A program made the translations under genes and the position numbers. Of a DNA stretch of 64,000 nucleotides, positions 8,272-16,763 are shown piece by piece; the stretch's first letter is position 1; every line of letters begins with the position of its first letter. Origin of the DNA: Candidatus Pantoea varia (GTDB lineage: Bacteria > Pseudomonadota > Gammaproteobacteria > Enterobacterales > Enterobacteriaceae). The notes under the pieces were generated by a model. The model had not been told where the DNA came from. It saw nothing but the letters and a program-made list of their open reading frames with translations, and did no database searches. The stretch covers positions 310,001 through 374,000 of the forward strand of contig NZ_FOVG01000003.1 of assembly GCF_900115075.1 (NCBI RefSeq). The letters are read 5' to 3'.

Positions 8272-8667
8272 TCAGCGCTGATACTGCTGATCGCTGACGT
8301 GCTCCAGCCAGTCAACCGGCGAGCCATTCAGTGACTCAGCGATAGCAATATGTGTCATGGCGTTATCCGGCGTTGCGCCGTGCCAGTGCTTCACATTCTC
8401 CGGGATCCAGACGATATCCCCGGTATTCATCACCTGAATAGCTTCACCTTCACACTGAATCCAGCCCTGTCCCTGCGTGACAATCAGGGTTTGCCCCAGG
8501 GGATGGGTATGCCATGCGGTGCGGGCGCCTGGCTCAAAGGTCACCGTCGCACCGCCCACGCGGGCAGGTTCGGTTGCCTGAAATGGCGCATCAATCCGGA
8601 CTGTGCCGGTAAAATAGTCTGCTGGCCCTTTGCGTGAAGGTTGGGATCCGCTGGCGATAATGTTCAT
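8272..8667 (-). CDS. Cupin-domain protein (quercetinase/carboxymuconolactone-type cupin)
   Basis: 131 residues forming one cupin. Motif 1 is [22 protein letters not shown], with His residues placed to bind a metal, and motif 2 is [16 protein letters not shown]. Similar proteins accompany SDR and LysR genes in enterobacteria and are named only cupin-domain protein. It is convergent with the LysR gene at 7365-8249 with 22 nt between stops, and may belong functionally to that SDR/LysR pair. The reaction is unknown. Confidence 0.85.
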   Translation of the reverse strand: MNIIASGSQPSRKGPADYFTGTVRIDAPFQATEPARVGGATVTFEPGARTAWHTHPLGQTLIVTQGQGWIQCEGEAIQVMNTGDIVWIPENVKHWHGATPDNAMTHIAIAESLNGSPVDWLEHVSDQQYQR

Positions 8668-8779
8668 AACTGACTCCTGCTGATAAGGGTGAGTTAAAGT
8701 GTAACCTGTGGGCCGGAGGGTGATTAGCCCGCGCGGTGCGCTTAGGGTTATAAGCAGAGCTTATTAATAAGAACGCGAT

Positions 8780-9796
8780 TCAGGCCGTCATGTTGTATTG
8801 GGTGATGATGTTGATTTTAGAGTAAGGCGCAGGCGGTGCTGACGCTGGCAGAAATCCATGAAACTCCAGAAGCGTTCTGAAGGCGTGCAGCGCATCGAGC
8901 TGTAAATTATGCTCAATCAGCGCATCAATTTTACCGGCCTGCAGCAGGGCACAATTCTCCTGATCGAGATCGTGACCGATACAGGCATTCACCCGGCGCT
9001 TTTGTTCAGCAAACGCGCGCAGTATCCCTGGATTGCCGCCGCCGACAGTGTAAACCGCGTCTGCGTCCGGATGGTTCTGCAAAAACCGGGTCACCGAATG
9101 ATGCATCCGGTCATCAATGCCATACCCGCCGGCGACCATGCTCACCTGATGCTGGGGCGCGAACTGCTGCATCGCTCGCTGAAAACCCTGGATCCTCTCC
9201 TGTTCGCCAATAAAATCGCGGCTGCCGGTTACCGCCACGATATGAGATCGGCTAACCCGCAGCCATTTTGACATCAGAAACGCCGCCACCTTACCGGCAT
9301 CAAAATTATCCATGCCGATATAGCGCAGACGCACGCTGCCAGGTAAATCGCTCATCATGGTCACCACCGGAACACGTTGTTTCAGCAACGATTCAAGGGT
9401 GGGGTTCAACTCTCCGAAACAGGCCGCTTTAAGAATGACGCCGTGACTGTGACACGCTTTTTTGTTCAACAGTGCATTAATCGCTTCTGCCGTGAAATTC
9501 GCCCCGAAATGGAAACGCAGCTGAAGTTTGAAGGCGGAGAAACTGGCGATCTGACTGCTGAGTGCCTCACGGATTAGTGGCTGAAAGCGGTCAGGTGTAT
9601 GCATGATCACGTCGAAATAGATCGTTCTTCCTCTCGCGAGCCCTGCTTTTTGCATCAGTTCCAGATCCCCTATCGCCTGCTGGATTCGATGCTGTGTCCG
9701 CGCATGCACGTTGCCGCGTTGATGCAGGGCACGATCGATGGTGGCCAGGCTGAGTCCCGACTGGGCTGCGATCTGTTTCAGGGTGAATTTAGCCAT
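8780..9796 (-). CDS. LacI-family regulator with sugar-binding-protein domain
   Basis: 338 residues from ATG 9796; a GTG at 9817 would add seven residues but lacks a ribosome site. The N-terminus FTLKQIAAQSGLSLATIDRAL plus RGNVHARTQHRIQQAI is the LacI helix-turn-helix and hinge. The rest is the ligand-binding core with IYFDVIMHTP, GVILKA, and GMDNFDAGKVAAFLM. The C-terminal NIITQYNM resembles regulators of the rhizopine/inositol type. No sugar transport genes are adjacent, so targets are unknown. A 25-bp inverted repeat 24 nt upstream suggests autoregulation. Confidence 0.88.
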   Translation of the reverse strand: MAKFTLKQIAAQSGLSLATIDRALHQRGNVHARTQHRIQQAIGDLELMQKAGLARGRTIYFDVIMHTPDRFQPLIREALSSQIASFSAFKLQLRFHFGANFTAEAINALLNKKACHSHGVILKAACFGELNPTLESLLKQRVPVVTMMSDLPGSVRLRYIGMDNFDAGKVAAFLMSKWLRVSRSHIVAVTGSRDFIGEQERIQGFQRAMQQFAPQHQVSMVAGGYGIDDRMHHSVTRFLQNHPDADAVYTVGGGNPGILRAFAEQKRRVNACIGHDLDQENCALLQAGKIDALIEHNLQLDALHAFRTLLEFHGFLPASAPPAPYSKINIITQYNMTA

Positions 9797-9820
9797 ATGC
9801 TGTGCTGCTCGTGACACCAG

Positions 9821-9845
9821 AGTATGACAACAGTTTTATCATACT
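9821..9845. promoter_or_regulatory. Inverted repeat upstream of the LacI-type gene
   Basis: AGTATGA (9821-9827) and TCATACT (9839-9845) are perfect 7-bp arms around an 11-bp spacer that holds a further AA/TT match. It lies 24 nt before the ATG of the LacI-type gene and is a fair candidate for its own operator. Confidence 0.5.
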
Positions 9846-10226
9846 GCTGGCCATTGTCTGGTGATCATTTGGGAAAGGCTGGTCAGAACATATCAGGCCG
9901 GTAAACCTGCCGCGCGGGTTATCGGAACAAACAGTTAATCGGGAAAAGAGGTTTTAAACCCATTCAGCCAACAGTCTGGTGTCAGAATATATAGAGATCC
10001 GACTACGTCATACACGGACAGAAATAGATTACAGCGGTTGCTGGCCCGTTTTGGCTATTTATAGCTTCAGGGCTGCGCCGGGTGAAAATAAATCCAGATA
10101 ATATTCTGAGGCTGTATAGTTAATAACCTTATTGCCGCTTCGCTTATATTTCCCACTTGACGTCTTTTTTGTTTTTTGGCTCCCGCTAATGATAGACTGT
10201 ATATGCATACACCATCGGGAGGTCGT
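9846..10226. other. Intergenic region, no gene seen
   Basis: About 380 nt between the LacI-type gene and the small AriR-like gene. I see short open frames only, none with a convincing ribosome site. It must hold the promoter of the 10227 gene; I could not place its boxes with confidence. Confidence 0.5.
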
Positions 10227-10421
10227 GTGAAGTACGACAACGATAACGAAATCCGTGCGCTGGTTGGTGCGGTAGTCAGTGATTTGATCAAGGTGGGAGA
10301 GCCGGTTCATTTTCACGACATTACGGACGCTCTGTTTCGCCTGAGCGAAGAGACGCGCGACAGCAGGCTGAAAGCACTGTGCCAGGAAGCGATAAGCTTT
10401 TTCACCCGCAAGATGCATTAG
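10227..10421 (+). CDS. Small AriR/YmgB-like connector protein
   Basis: 64 residues from GTG 10227, preceded by GGGAGG at 10217-10222 with a 4-nt gap. Longer frames from 10176 or 10203 read through that site and are less likely. The body EIRALVGAVVSDLI, then GEPVHFHDITDALFRL and DSRLKALCQEAISFF lines up with the AriR protein encoded at 10887-11141 (LLGAVIRDIV, GRVTNKAIILYLIAEL, RLDLLRRTLEIVV). AriR-type proteins are small helical dimers linked in E. coli to biofilm, acid resistance and the Rcs relay. It is convergent with the four-gene cluster at 10.9-12.6 kb. Confidence 0.65.
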   Translation: MKYDNDNEIRALVGAVVSDLIKVGEPVHFHDITDALFRLSEETRDSRLKALCQEAISFFTRKMH

Positions 10422-10851
10422 GGCTGATGCCGGGCGTTATCCCGGGCGGTCTCCTGATAGCGGCCCAGCTCCCTTTCACACTGGCGAGAAAAAGAGGCAT
10501 TGCATATTGCAGACAGCCATTTAAAAGGATTTTTCTGTGAGTCTGTCGTTTCTTTTTTATTCAGCAAGACGGTTGATGACCACATTAAAAATGTCATTCA
10601 GATCCTTCTGTTGATTATTCATCATGGGCAGTGAATTTCAGATAAATAAGTGCGTAGTTTCATTTGCGGCAGTTATTAAGCCTGAATGATTATCATCTCA
10701 CATGGTTGCAAAAAAAATTATCGTCGGGACCCAATCCCTGCCACATCATTACCCTGCAAAAGGATTTTTATATCTGATCATTTCTGGGTGGCATATCGGG
10801 TATACAGCGAAAGTGACGGAAGGTTACAAAAGTGGGCGAGGTGGGAAGGGT
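10422..10851. other. Intergenic region between convergent small genes
   Basis: About 430 nt. It opens with GC-rich self-complementary sequence just after the stop at 10421 (GCCGGGCG...CCCGGGCGG) and is otherwise AT-rich. No gene with a credible start is visible. Confidence 0.45.
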
Positions 10852-10880
10852 ATCCTGCGTTACCCGAAGTAACGCAGGAT
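10852..10880 (-). terminator. Strong hairpin just after ariR
   Basis: A perfect 12-bp stem (ATCCTGCGTTAC/GTAACGCAGGAT) with a 5-nt TTCGG loop begins 6 nt after the ariR stop. There is no U-run behind it, so it is a 3'-end stabilising or factor-dependent hairpin rather than a classic intrinsic terminator. Confidence 0.5.
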
Positions 10881-10886
10881 GAGGTA

Positions 10887-11141
10887 TCAGATGCCGGTAT
10901 CGTCTGGCGTGCGGCCAACCACGATTTCCAGCGTCCTGCGCAACAGGTCCAGTCTGACCTCATCGGAAGTGCATTCCAGTTCGGCGATCAGATAGAGGAT
11001 GATTGCTTTGTTGGTAACACGCCCCTGGTCAGCCACAATGTCACGAATCACTGCGCCCAGCAGTTCGGTTTCCGGAGCAAGCTGATCGCCTGCGGTGCGA
11101 AAATAGTCAATGATTGAAGAATCTGATGGAGAATGTTGCAT
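10887..11141 (-). CDS. ariR: AriR/YmgB-family biofilm and acid-resistance regulator
   Basis: 84 residues. The alternation ...SSIIDYFRTAGDQLAPETELLGAVI, then NKAIILYLIAELE and DLLRRTLEIVVGRTPDD closely follows E. coli AriR (YmgB), including the DYFR/SYFR start and the final RxTxDD. In E. coli AriR is a small all-helical dimer encoded in the ycgZ-ymgA-ariR-ymgC operon, controlled by the blue-light BluR/BluF pair and feeding the Rcs phosphorelay. It is last in the cluster here and followed by a strong hairpin. No bluR or bluF gene is in the window. Confidence 0.82.
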   Translation of the reverse strand: MQHSPSDSSIIDYFRTAGDQLAPETELLGAVIRDIVADQGRVTNKAIILYLIAELECTSDEVRLDLLRRTLEIVVGRTPDDTGI

Positions 11142-11309
11142 GATTTTTCTTTCTCTGAGGAAAATGGGTCAGACGCAATGGTTAATGGTGAGAGTCAAAA
11201 ACGAGTGTAGACGCAGTTATCGTTTTGCCCAGCCAGCCTAAAAAATTCTGTTCAGGTTTGCCGCTTCGCTTAAAGTCAGCCGCGTTTATCATGCACGCAG
11301 TATGCTCAA

Positions 11310-11603
11310 TCAGTGCTTCTTGGAACCCTCTGGCGGTCCATCGCTGTTCATTCGATGAGCGGTCTTATCACGTTCAGCACCGTCACCCTGCACGCGTCTG
11401 CGCGCGGCGACCATGCCGTTACGGACTTCGGTGATCGCTTTGCGAATCACTGACACTTTCACGTCGTCATCAGCCTCAGCGGCCATCAGTTCGAGCTGTG
11501 TGATTAAGGCATCGCTGGATACCGGTTTGTCTGACTTCAGTAATGTCAGTACGGCTTCGCCGATCATGACATCTGTCAGTTTCTCATCTTCACTTCTGTA
11601 CAT
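11310..11603 (-). CDS. YmgA-like connector protein (copy 1)
   Basis: 97 residues starting MYRSEDEKLTDVMIGEAVLTLL, then DALITQLELMAAEADDDVK, VIRKAITEVRN and a basic, Arg-rich tail. The arrangement resembles E. coli YmgA (ITGQAVLQIL, ALIKQLLVMKSAEEDA). The protein encoded at 12271-12564 is a paralogue of the same length. It lies between ariR (168 nt downstream) and ycgZ (174 nt upstream) on the same strand. These intervals are long for an operon, so each gene may also have its own promoter. Confidence 0.7.
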   Translation of the reverse strand: MYRSEDEKLTDVMIGEAVLTLLKSDKPVSSDALITQLELMAAEADDDVKVSVIRKAITEVRNGMVAARRRVQGDGAERDKTAHRMNSDGPPEGSKKH

Positions 11604-11777
11604 ACTGGCTTCTCTGATTGCGAATCAATGGCCATGCTGCGGGTCCGTATACGTCAGCGGGTGCGACTTAGCGCACCCGATACGGGAAGCAGTACTGGGC
11701 TTTATGGCTACGGTAGATCTTCCTGAGTGATGGCTGAAACAGGTGTCCTGATTAACAGGCACGACTGTGAGAGGGCA

Positions 11778-12023
11778 TTAATCTTCGCGACGAAAAAGCA
11801 TCGCAATAAGTTCATGCAGATGACTCTCTTCTTCTGGCGTGGCAGCCAGTTCAAGGCGACTCAGCAGTTTACTGCAAATCGTTTTCCGACTAAGGCTATG
11901 ACCTGCGCGCAGAATTTCCACCACAACCGAACCCAGCGTCTCCTGTTGCGACGGTGAGCTGGCCTGATTGAAGTAACGGGCAATATCGCTGATCGTTTCC
12001 GTGGCTTGACCGTTCTGACGCAT
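11778..12023 (-). CDS. ycgZ: YcgZ-family regulatory protein
   Basis: 81 residues from ATG 12023, with TGAGGA nine bases upstream; the longer frame from 12086 has no such site. The sequence ISDIARYFNQASSPSQQETLGSVVVEIL, GHSLSRKTICSKLLSRLE and ELIAMLF matches E. coli YcgZ (ITRYF, QQETLGEIVTEIL, LSRKSLCTKLLCRLE, ALIGLLF). YcgZ is a two-component connector acting with YmgA and AriR on Rcs-controlled colanic acid and biofilm genes. The interval to the next gene (12024-12270) is AT-rich and contains CAAGTT (12067-12072) and AACTTG (12087-12092) around a possible -10 TATAAC, a candidate promoter and operator. Confidence 0.82.
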   Translation of the reverse strand: MRQNGQATETISDIARYFNQASSPSQQETLGSVVVEILRAGHSLSRKTICSKLLSRLELAATPEEESHLHELIAMLFRRED

Positions 12024-12270
12024 GTTGTTGTCCTCAGGTGGTTTAAATGTATGCACTCTGGATGCGCAAGTTATACATCTTTGCAAAACTTGTACAGAAT
12101 TTTGGATTTTTGGGATTAATTTTTTTGTGCAAAAAGTGCTAAGACTTTTAAAACAGGGGGTTGCGTGGGGTTTGTAGCGAGGTAAAAATTGTACCAGATT
12201 CTTGTATCATTAACACCCCACCGACGCTCCGACCTGAATACTAAGGCCGGCGGGGAACGGCATACAGACA

Positions 12271-12564
12271 TTAGTGTTTGAAGAAGATGTCATCACCAGA
12301 GACGGGAGCAGCGGACTCTTTGCCAATGCTTTTGGAAAGCCAGTTCGCCGGGGCGGTAGTTCGCGAACTGATCGTTTTGAACCCCATCAGCCATTGACGC
12401 GCATGCTGCATTTGCTCAAGGCGATGCTCATTTACTTCAGACTCTGCCATAACCTGTAGCTCTTTAATCAGCAGTTCAACATTAACTTCCTGACCAGCAT
12501 TAAACAGGTTCATTGCGGCTTCGCCAATGATGACATTCGCTTTTTCGTCGCTGGAAAAATACAA
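12271..12564 (-). CDS. YmgA-like connector protein (copy 2), TTG start
   Basis: 97 residues from a TTG at 12564. The start is chosen because AGGAGG (12570-12575 on this strand) lies five bases before the TTG, and because the resulting YFSSDEKANVIIGEAAMNLF lines up end to end with MYRSEDEKLTDVMIGEAVLTLL of copy 1, giving two proteins of identical length. The upstream ATG at 12597 has no ribosome site and would read through the AGGAGG. The body (LLIKELQVMAESE) is YmgA-like and the C-terminus diverges. It is the first gene of the minus-strand cluster. Confidence 0.68.
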   Translation of the reverse strand: MYFSSDEKANVIIGEAAMNLFNAGQEVNVELLIKELQVMAESEVNEHRLEQMQHARQWLMGFKTISSRTTAPANWLSKSIGKESAAPVSGDDIFFKH

Positions 12565-12950
12565 ATTATCCTCCTGGGTGATTGCGGTAAGTAACATTAA
12601 CTGTAGCAAAAAAATTCACTAAGCTTAATCAATTCAGCCTATCAATAAGATTATTTTAATTGTCGAACTTCTGTACACCTGACACCTGTGTAATCTGATG
12701 AAAAATTCCACTGCATAAAACGAAGGCCGTGGCGGAACGGGGCCTAATCCTGTTCCTGCTTCTCCGGCTTACTCGCGGTGGGATAAAAGGGCTAAGGAAA
12801 TCTGCCTATCATCGCGTGACACCTTAGCAACATGCTCTCTGGCATTAAATTTAAATCATTACACATCAATAACTAAGCGCGCAGATTTACAAAACTTCAC
12901 ACCCGCTCCGTAACGCTGAAGAAACTTCACAACCCAGAGCTGTCCCAAAG
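12565..12950. other. Intergenic region between the connector cluster and sitA
   Basis: About 390 nt, divergent promoters expected. The part before 12720 is AT-rich; a GC-rich block near 12721-12790 (GGCCGTGGCGGAACGGGGCC) could fold. I see no gene. Confidence 0.45.
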
Positions 12951-12987
12951 TTATAGCCTGTGCTATAAAAAATAGCCTGTGCTATTT
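12951..12987. promoter_or_regulatory. Two tandem MntR-like boxes before sitA
   Basis: Two near-identical palindromes, 12951-12968 and 12970-12987, each with core ATAGC-CTGT-GCTAT and flanking AT-rich arms that also pair. Centres are 19 bp apart. The E. coli MntR site is ATAGC-N4-GCTAT within a longer palindrome, so these fit manganese-dependent repression of sitABCD. They lie 36-72 nt before the sitA ATG. Confidence 0.75.
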
Positions 12988-13022
12988 ATGTTCTCTTTTT
13001 AATCACCTCTGGAGATCGCCCG

Positions 13023-13937
13023 ATGGTCCCGATAACAAAAATCACCACCCTCTTACTTAGTGCGCTACTGGCAACCCTGATGACAGCCAGCAGCTATGCA
13101 GCAGAAAAATTTAAGGTAGTGACGACCTTTACCGTGATTGCTGACATGGCAAAGAACGTGGCGGGCGATGCTGCAGAGGTCACATCCATTACCAAACCGG
13201 GTGCTGAAATACACGAATACCAGCCGACACCCGGCGATATTAAGCGGGCGCAGGGCGCGCAGTTGATCATGGCGAACGGGCTGAATCTCGAACGCTGGTT
13301 TCAGCGCTTTTATCAGCACCTGGAAGGGGTACCGGAAGTGGTGGTCTCTGCCGGGATAAAACCGATGGGCATTGGTGAGGGGCCTTACAACGGCAAACCA
13401 AACCCGCACGCCTGGATGTCACCGGACAATGCGCTGATCTATGTTGATAACATTCGTGATGCGCTGGTGAAATATGACCCGGCTCATGCAGAAACCTATC
13501 GTCAGAACGCCGCTGCTTATAAGCAAAAAATTACCGCCGCGCTCGATCCGTTACGTCAGCAGATTGCCGACATCCCGGAGGATAAACGCTGGATGGTGAC
13601 CAGCGAAGGCGCCTTCTCCTATCTGGCTCGTGACCTGGGCATGAAAGAGCTTTATCTGTGGCCGATCAATGCTGACCAGCAGGGCACGCCGCAGCAGGTA
13701 AGAAAAGTGATCGATCAGGTGAAGAAAAATGCCATTCCGGCGGTGTTCAGTGAAAGCACGGTCTCGGACAAGCCCGCCCGTCAGGTCGCACGGGAAACCG
13801 GAGCACATTACGGAGGCGTGCTCTACGTTGACTCCTTAAGCAACGCGCAGGGACCGGTACCGACCTATCTTGATCTGCTTAAAGTCACCACAGAGACGCT
13901 GGTGCAGGGCATCAAAGCGGGGGAGAAAGCGCAATGA
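13023..13937 (+). CDS. sitA: Periplasmic Mn/Fe-binding protein SitA
   Basis: 304 residues. A signal peptide (residues 1-27, ending SSYAA) precedes a cluster A-I metal-binding protein. The expected ligands are H64 ([11 protein letters not shown]), H129 (NPHAWMSP), E195 (VTSEGAFSY) and D270 (LYVDSLS), the H-H-E-D set of Mn/Fe-specific members such as PsaA. It collects Mn(II) or Fe(II) in the periplasm and delivers it to SitCD. It is first in a tight four-gene operon: the stop overlaps sitB by 4 nt. Two MntR-like boxes lie upstream; GGAG at 13011-13014 is the ribosome site. Confidence 0.95.
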   Translation: MVPITKITTLLLSALLATLMTASSYAAEKFKVVTTFTVIADMAKNVAGDAAEVTSITKPGAEIHEYQPTPGDIKRAQGAQLIMANGLNLERWFQRFYQHLEGVPEVVVSAGIKPMGIGEGPYNGKPNPHAWMSPDNALIYVDNIRDALVKYDPAHAETYRQNAAAYKQKITAALDPLRQQIADIPEDKRWMVTSEGAFSYLARDLGMKELYLWPINADQQGTPQQVRKVIDQVKKNAIPAVFSESTVSDKPARQVARETGAHYGGVLYVDSLSNAQGPVPTYLDLLKVTTETLVQGIKAGEKAQ

Positions 13938-14749
13938 CAGACACCATCGTGGTTACCGATGTCACCGTGACCTATCGGAACGGTCATACCGCGTTGCATG
14001 ACGCCAGTTTTAGTGTGCCAGGCGGATCGATTGCGGCACTGGTGGGCGTGAATGGCTCAGGCAAGTCCACCCTGTTCAAAGCGTTAATGGGATTTGTCCG
14101 GCTCGCCAGTGGCAGCATCTCTGTGCTGGGTATGCCGACACGCCAGGCACTGCGCCAGAGTCTGGTCGCTTATGTGCCGCAGTCGGAAGAGGTGGACTGG
14201 TCGTTTCCGGTGCTGGTGGAAGATGTGGTGATGATGGGGCGCTATGGTCACATGGGCCTGCTGCGGCGGCCTAAACCGCACGACCAGCAGATTGTCAGTG
14301 AGGCGCTGGCGCGGGTCGATATGCTGGATTATCGCCATCGCCAGATCGGCGAACTCTCTGGAGGGCAGAAGAAAAGGGTATTTCTGGCGCGCGCCATTGC
14401 TCAGCAGGGCAGCGTCATCCTGCTGGACGAGCCGTTTACCGGCGTGGATGTCCAGACCGAGGCCAGAATCATCAGCCTGCTGGGTGAGCTGCGCGATGAA
14501 GGCAAGACCATGCTGGTCTCAACCCATAATCTGGGATCAGTCACGGAGTTCTGTGATTACACGGTGATGGTAAAAGGCACCGTTCTGGCCAGCGGTCCGA
14601 CCCGCACCACCTTTACCGCCGCCAACCTTGAGCGTGCGTTCAGCGGCGTGCTGCGCCATGTGATGGTGAAAGGGCTGGACGATCAGATTATCACCGATGA
14701 TGAACGGCCTTTTATTGCGCCTCGCGCCGCACCCGAAGAGGGCAGTTAA
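13934..14749 (+). CDS. sitB: Mn/Fe ABC transporter ATPase SitB
   Basis: 271 residues. Walker A is GVNGSGKST (about residues 37-45), the ABC signature is LSGGQKKR, Walker B is VILLDEPF, and the switch His is in STHNLGS. It powers uptake of the metal bound by SitA through the SitC/SitD channel. It overlaps sitA by 4 nt and ends 2 nt before sitC, implying translational coupling. Confidence 0.95.
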   Translation: MTDTIVVTDVTVTYRNGHTALHDASFSVPGGSIAALVGVNGSGKSTLFKALMGFVRLASGSISVLGMPTRQALRQSLVAYVPQSEEVDWSFPVLVEDVVMMGRYGHMGLLRRPKPHDQQIVSEALARVDMLDYRHRQIGELSGGQKKRVFLARAIAQQGSVILLDEPFTGVDVQTEARIISLLGELRDEGKTMLVSTHNLGSVTEFCDYTVMVKGTVLASGPTRTTFTAANLERAFSGVLRHVMVKGLDDQIITDDERPFIAPRAAPEEGS

Positions 14750-14751
14750 CC

Positions 14752-15612
14752 ATGGAACTGTTACTGGAACCCTTTGGTTATCATTACATGCTCAACGCGA
14801 TGTGGGTCTCCGCCATGGTAGGCGGACTCTGCGCGTTTCTCTCCTGCTATCTGATGCTTAAAGGCTGGTCGCTGATTGGCGATGCGCTGTCGCACTCCAT
14901 CGTGCCGGGTGTGGCGGGTGCTTACATGCTGGGGCTGCCGTTTGCGCTGGGGGCGTTTCTGTCAGGTGGGCTGGCGGCGGGTAGCATGCTGCTGCTCAAT
15001 CAGCGCACGCGCTTAAAAGAGGATGCGATTATCGGCCTAATCTTCTCCTCTTTCTTTGGTCTGGGCCTGTTTATGGTGTCGCTCAATCCGACTGCAGTGA
15101 ACATTCAGACCATCGTACTCGGCAATATTCTGGCGATTGCACCCGCCGATATTCTCCAGCTGGCCTTGATTGGTGGGCTGTCGATCATCATTCTGCTGTT
15201 TAAGTGGAAAGATCTGATGGTCACCTTCTTTGATGAAAATCACGCACGCGCCATCGGTCTGCGGCCTGAACGCCTGAAAATTCTGTTCTTTACTCTGCTG
15301 GCGGTCTCAACCGTGGCGGCGCTGCAAACCGTCGGCGCGTTTCTGGTGATCTGTCTGGTGGTCACGCCCGGCGCGACGGCCTGGCTGCTGACCGATCGCT
15401 TTCCACGTCTGCTGATGATTGCCGTCGCCATTGGCAGCATCACCAGTTTTCTTGGTGCATGGGCAAGTTACTACCTGGATGGCGCTACGGGCGGGATCAT
15501 TGTGGTGGCGCAGACGTTGCTGTTCCTGCTGGCGTTTGTCTTTGCGCCGAAACATGGCCTTCTGGCTAACCGGCGTCGTGGCCGTCAGCAACCCGAAAAG
15601 GAGCCTGGCTGA
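14752..15612 (+). CDS. sitC: Mn/Fe ABC transporter permease SitC
   Basis: 286 residues of the ABC-3 permease family with about eight membrane helices. Recognisable blocks are GWSLIGDALSHSIVPGVAGAY near the N-terminus, LKEDAIIGLIFSSFFGLGLF, and QTVGAFLVICLVVTPGATAWLL near the C-terminus. It is one half of the inner-membrane channel, with SitD. Its last base overlaps the sitD ATG. Confidence 0.93.
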   Translation: MELLLEPFGYHYMLNAMWVSAMVGGLCAFLSCYLMLKGWSLIGDALSHSIVPGVAGAYMLGLPFALGAFLSGGLAAGSMLLLNQRTRLKEDAIIGLIFSSFFGLGLFMVSLNPTAVNIQTIVLGNILAIAPADILQLALIGGLSIIILLFKWKDLMVTFFDENHARAIGLRPERLKILFFTLLAVSTVAALQTVGAFLVICLVVTPGATAWLLTDRFPRLLMIAVAIGSITSFLGAWASYYLDGATGGIIVVAQTLLFLLAFVFAPKHGLLANRRRGRQQPEKEPG

Positions 15613-16463
15613 TGTGGATCTTTGAACCTTTCCAGTTCGCGTTTATGAATAGCGCTTTGCTTATCGCGCTGGTGGTGGCGATCCCGTGTGCGCTGCTTTC
15701 GGTGTTTCTGGTGCTGAAAGGCTGGGCGCTGATGGGCGATGCTATGAGCCATGCGGTATTCCCTGGCATTGTGCTTGCCTGGATGGTGGGGTTGCCGCTG
15801 GCGGTGGGCGCGTTTGTCGCCGGTTTGTTCTGCGCAGTCGCCAGTGGATTTTTGCAGGATAACAGCCGCATCAAGCAGGACACTGTGCTGGGCATTGTTT
15901 TCTCCGGCATGTTTGCAGTGGGACTGATCCTCTACATCGCCCTGAAACCTGAAGTGCACCTCGATCACATTCTGTTTGGCGACATGCTGGGCATTACTGG
16001 CGCGGACATTATTCAGACATCGCTTATCGCAGCGGCTATCGTCGTGGTCATTGCGGTGAAATGGCGTGATTTTATGCTGTTTAGTTTTGATCCCCAGCAG
16101 GCGCAGGTCTCTGGATTGCCCGCACGATTGCTGCATTACGGTCTGCTCTGCATGGTCTCGCTGACTATTGTCGCGACACTGAAAGCGGTAGGGATCATCC
16201 TGTCCATTTCCCTGCTGATCGCGCCAGGTGCTATCGCGGTGTTGCTTACCCGACGCTTTTCACATGCGCTGCTGGTGGCGGTCGTAGTGTCGGTGCTGGT
16301 GTCGCTGAGTGGGGTTTATCTTTCGTTCTTTATCGACAGCGCGCCTGCGCCCACGATCGTGGTGCTGTTTGCACTGGTATTTATCGTGGCGATGGTGATT
16401 GCGGGGCGGAAAACCCGTCGGCTGGAGCGTCTTAAACTTCGCGAAAGTGGCAGGGCTGGGTAG
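15612..16463 (+). CDS. sitD: Mn/Fe ABC transporter permease SitD
   Basis: 283 residues, paralogous to SitC: GWALMGDAMSHAVFPGIVLAW, IKQDTVLGIVFSGMFAVGL and KAVGIILSISLLIAPGAIAVLL. It forms the heterodimeric permease with SitC. It is the last gene of the operon, which is followed by an intrinsic terminator at 16539-16566. The C-terminal RKTRRLERLKLRE is a basic cytoplasmic tail. Confidence 0.93.
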   Translation: MWIFEPFQFAFMNSALLIALVVAIPCALLSVFLVLKGWALMGDAMSHAVFPGIVLAWMVGLPLAVGAFVAGLFCAVASGFLQDNSRIKQDTVLGIVFSGMFAVGLILYIALKPEVHLDHILFGDMLGITGADIIQTSLIAAAIVVVIAVKWRDFMLFSFDPQQAQVSGLPARLLHYGLLCMVSLTIVATLKAVGIILSISLLIAPGAIAVLLTRRFSHALLVAVVVSVLVSLSGVYLSFFIDSAPAPTIVVLFALVFIVAMVIAGRKTRRLERLKLRESGRAG

Positions 16464-16538
16464 GGGATGAGCAATATGAAAGCGGTGAGCTGGGGTGGAT
16501 GAAGAAAGCAGACTTAAGGCCCGGGATCTTTATCCGGA

Positions 16539-16566
16539 GGTTTTATCTCCCCTAAAACCATTTTTT
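16539..16566 (+). terminator. Intrinsic terminator of sitABCD
   Basis: GGTTTTA (16539-16545), 7-nt loop, TAAAACC (16553-16559), then A and six T. It is 75 nt after the sitD stop and probably ends the operon. Confidence 0.65.
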
Positions 16567-16605
16567 AAACGGTGAGATATCTTTTATGATTGGGTTGGTG
16601 TGGAT

Positions 16606-16629
16606 GTCCGCTTTGCGCCAGAAGCGGAC
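16606..16629. repeat. Dispersed hairpin repeat, type A
   Basis: GTCCGCTT, 8-nt loop (TGCGCCAG), AAGCGGAC: a perfect 8-bp stem followed by GTT. Nearly the same unit recurs at 17435-17458, 22927-22950 and 24241-24264. Confidence 0.75.
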
Positions 16630-16763
16630 GTTGAGATATCCTGATTTTTGGATCGCATGTCACCAGAGAAGGACAAATTTCCGACCACCGCATCTCTAAG
16701 TAAAAAAACATAATAGCAAGATATTGAGGCTGTAATCTTTGATCAATTTCACTATCACTTTAA

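Noticed and set aside
12024-12270. BluR or MerR-type operator before ycgZ
   Set aside because: The CAAGTT/AACTTG pair is suggestive, but the spacing and flanks do not allow a confident match to a known site, so it is mentioned only with the ycgZ gene.
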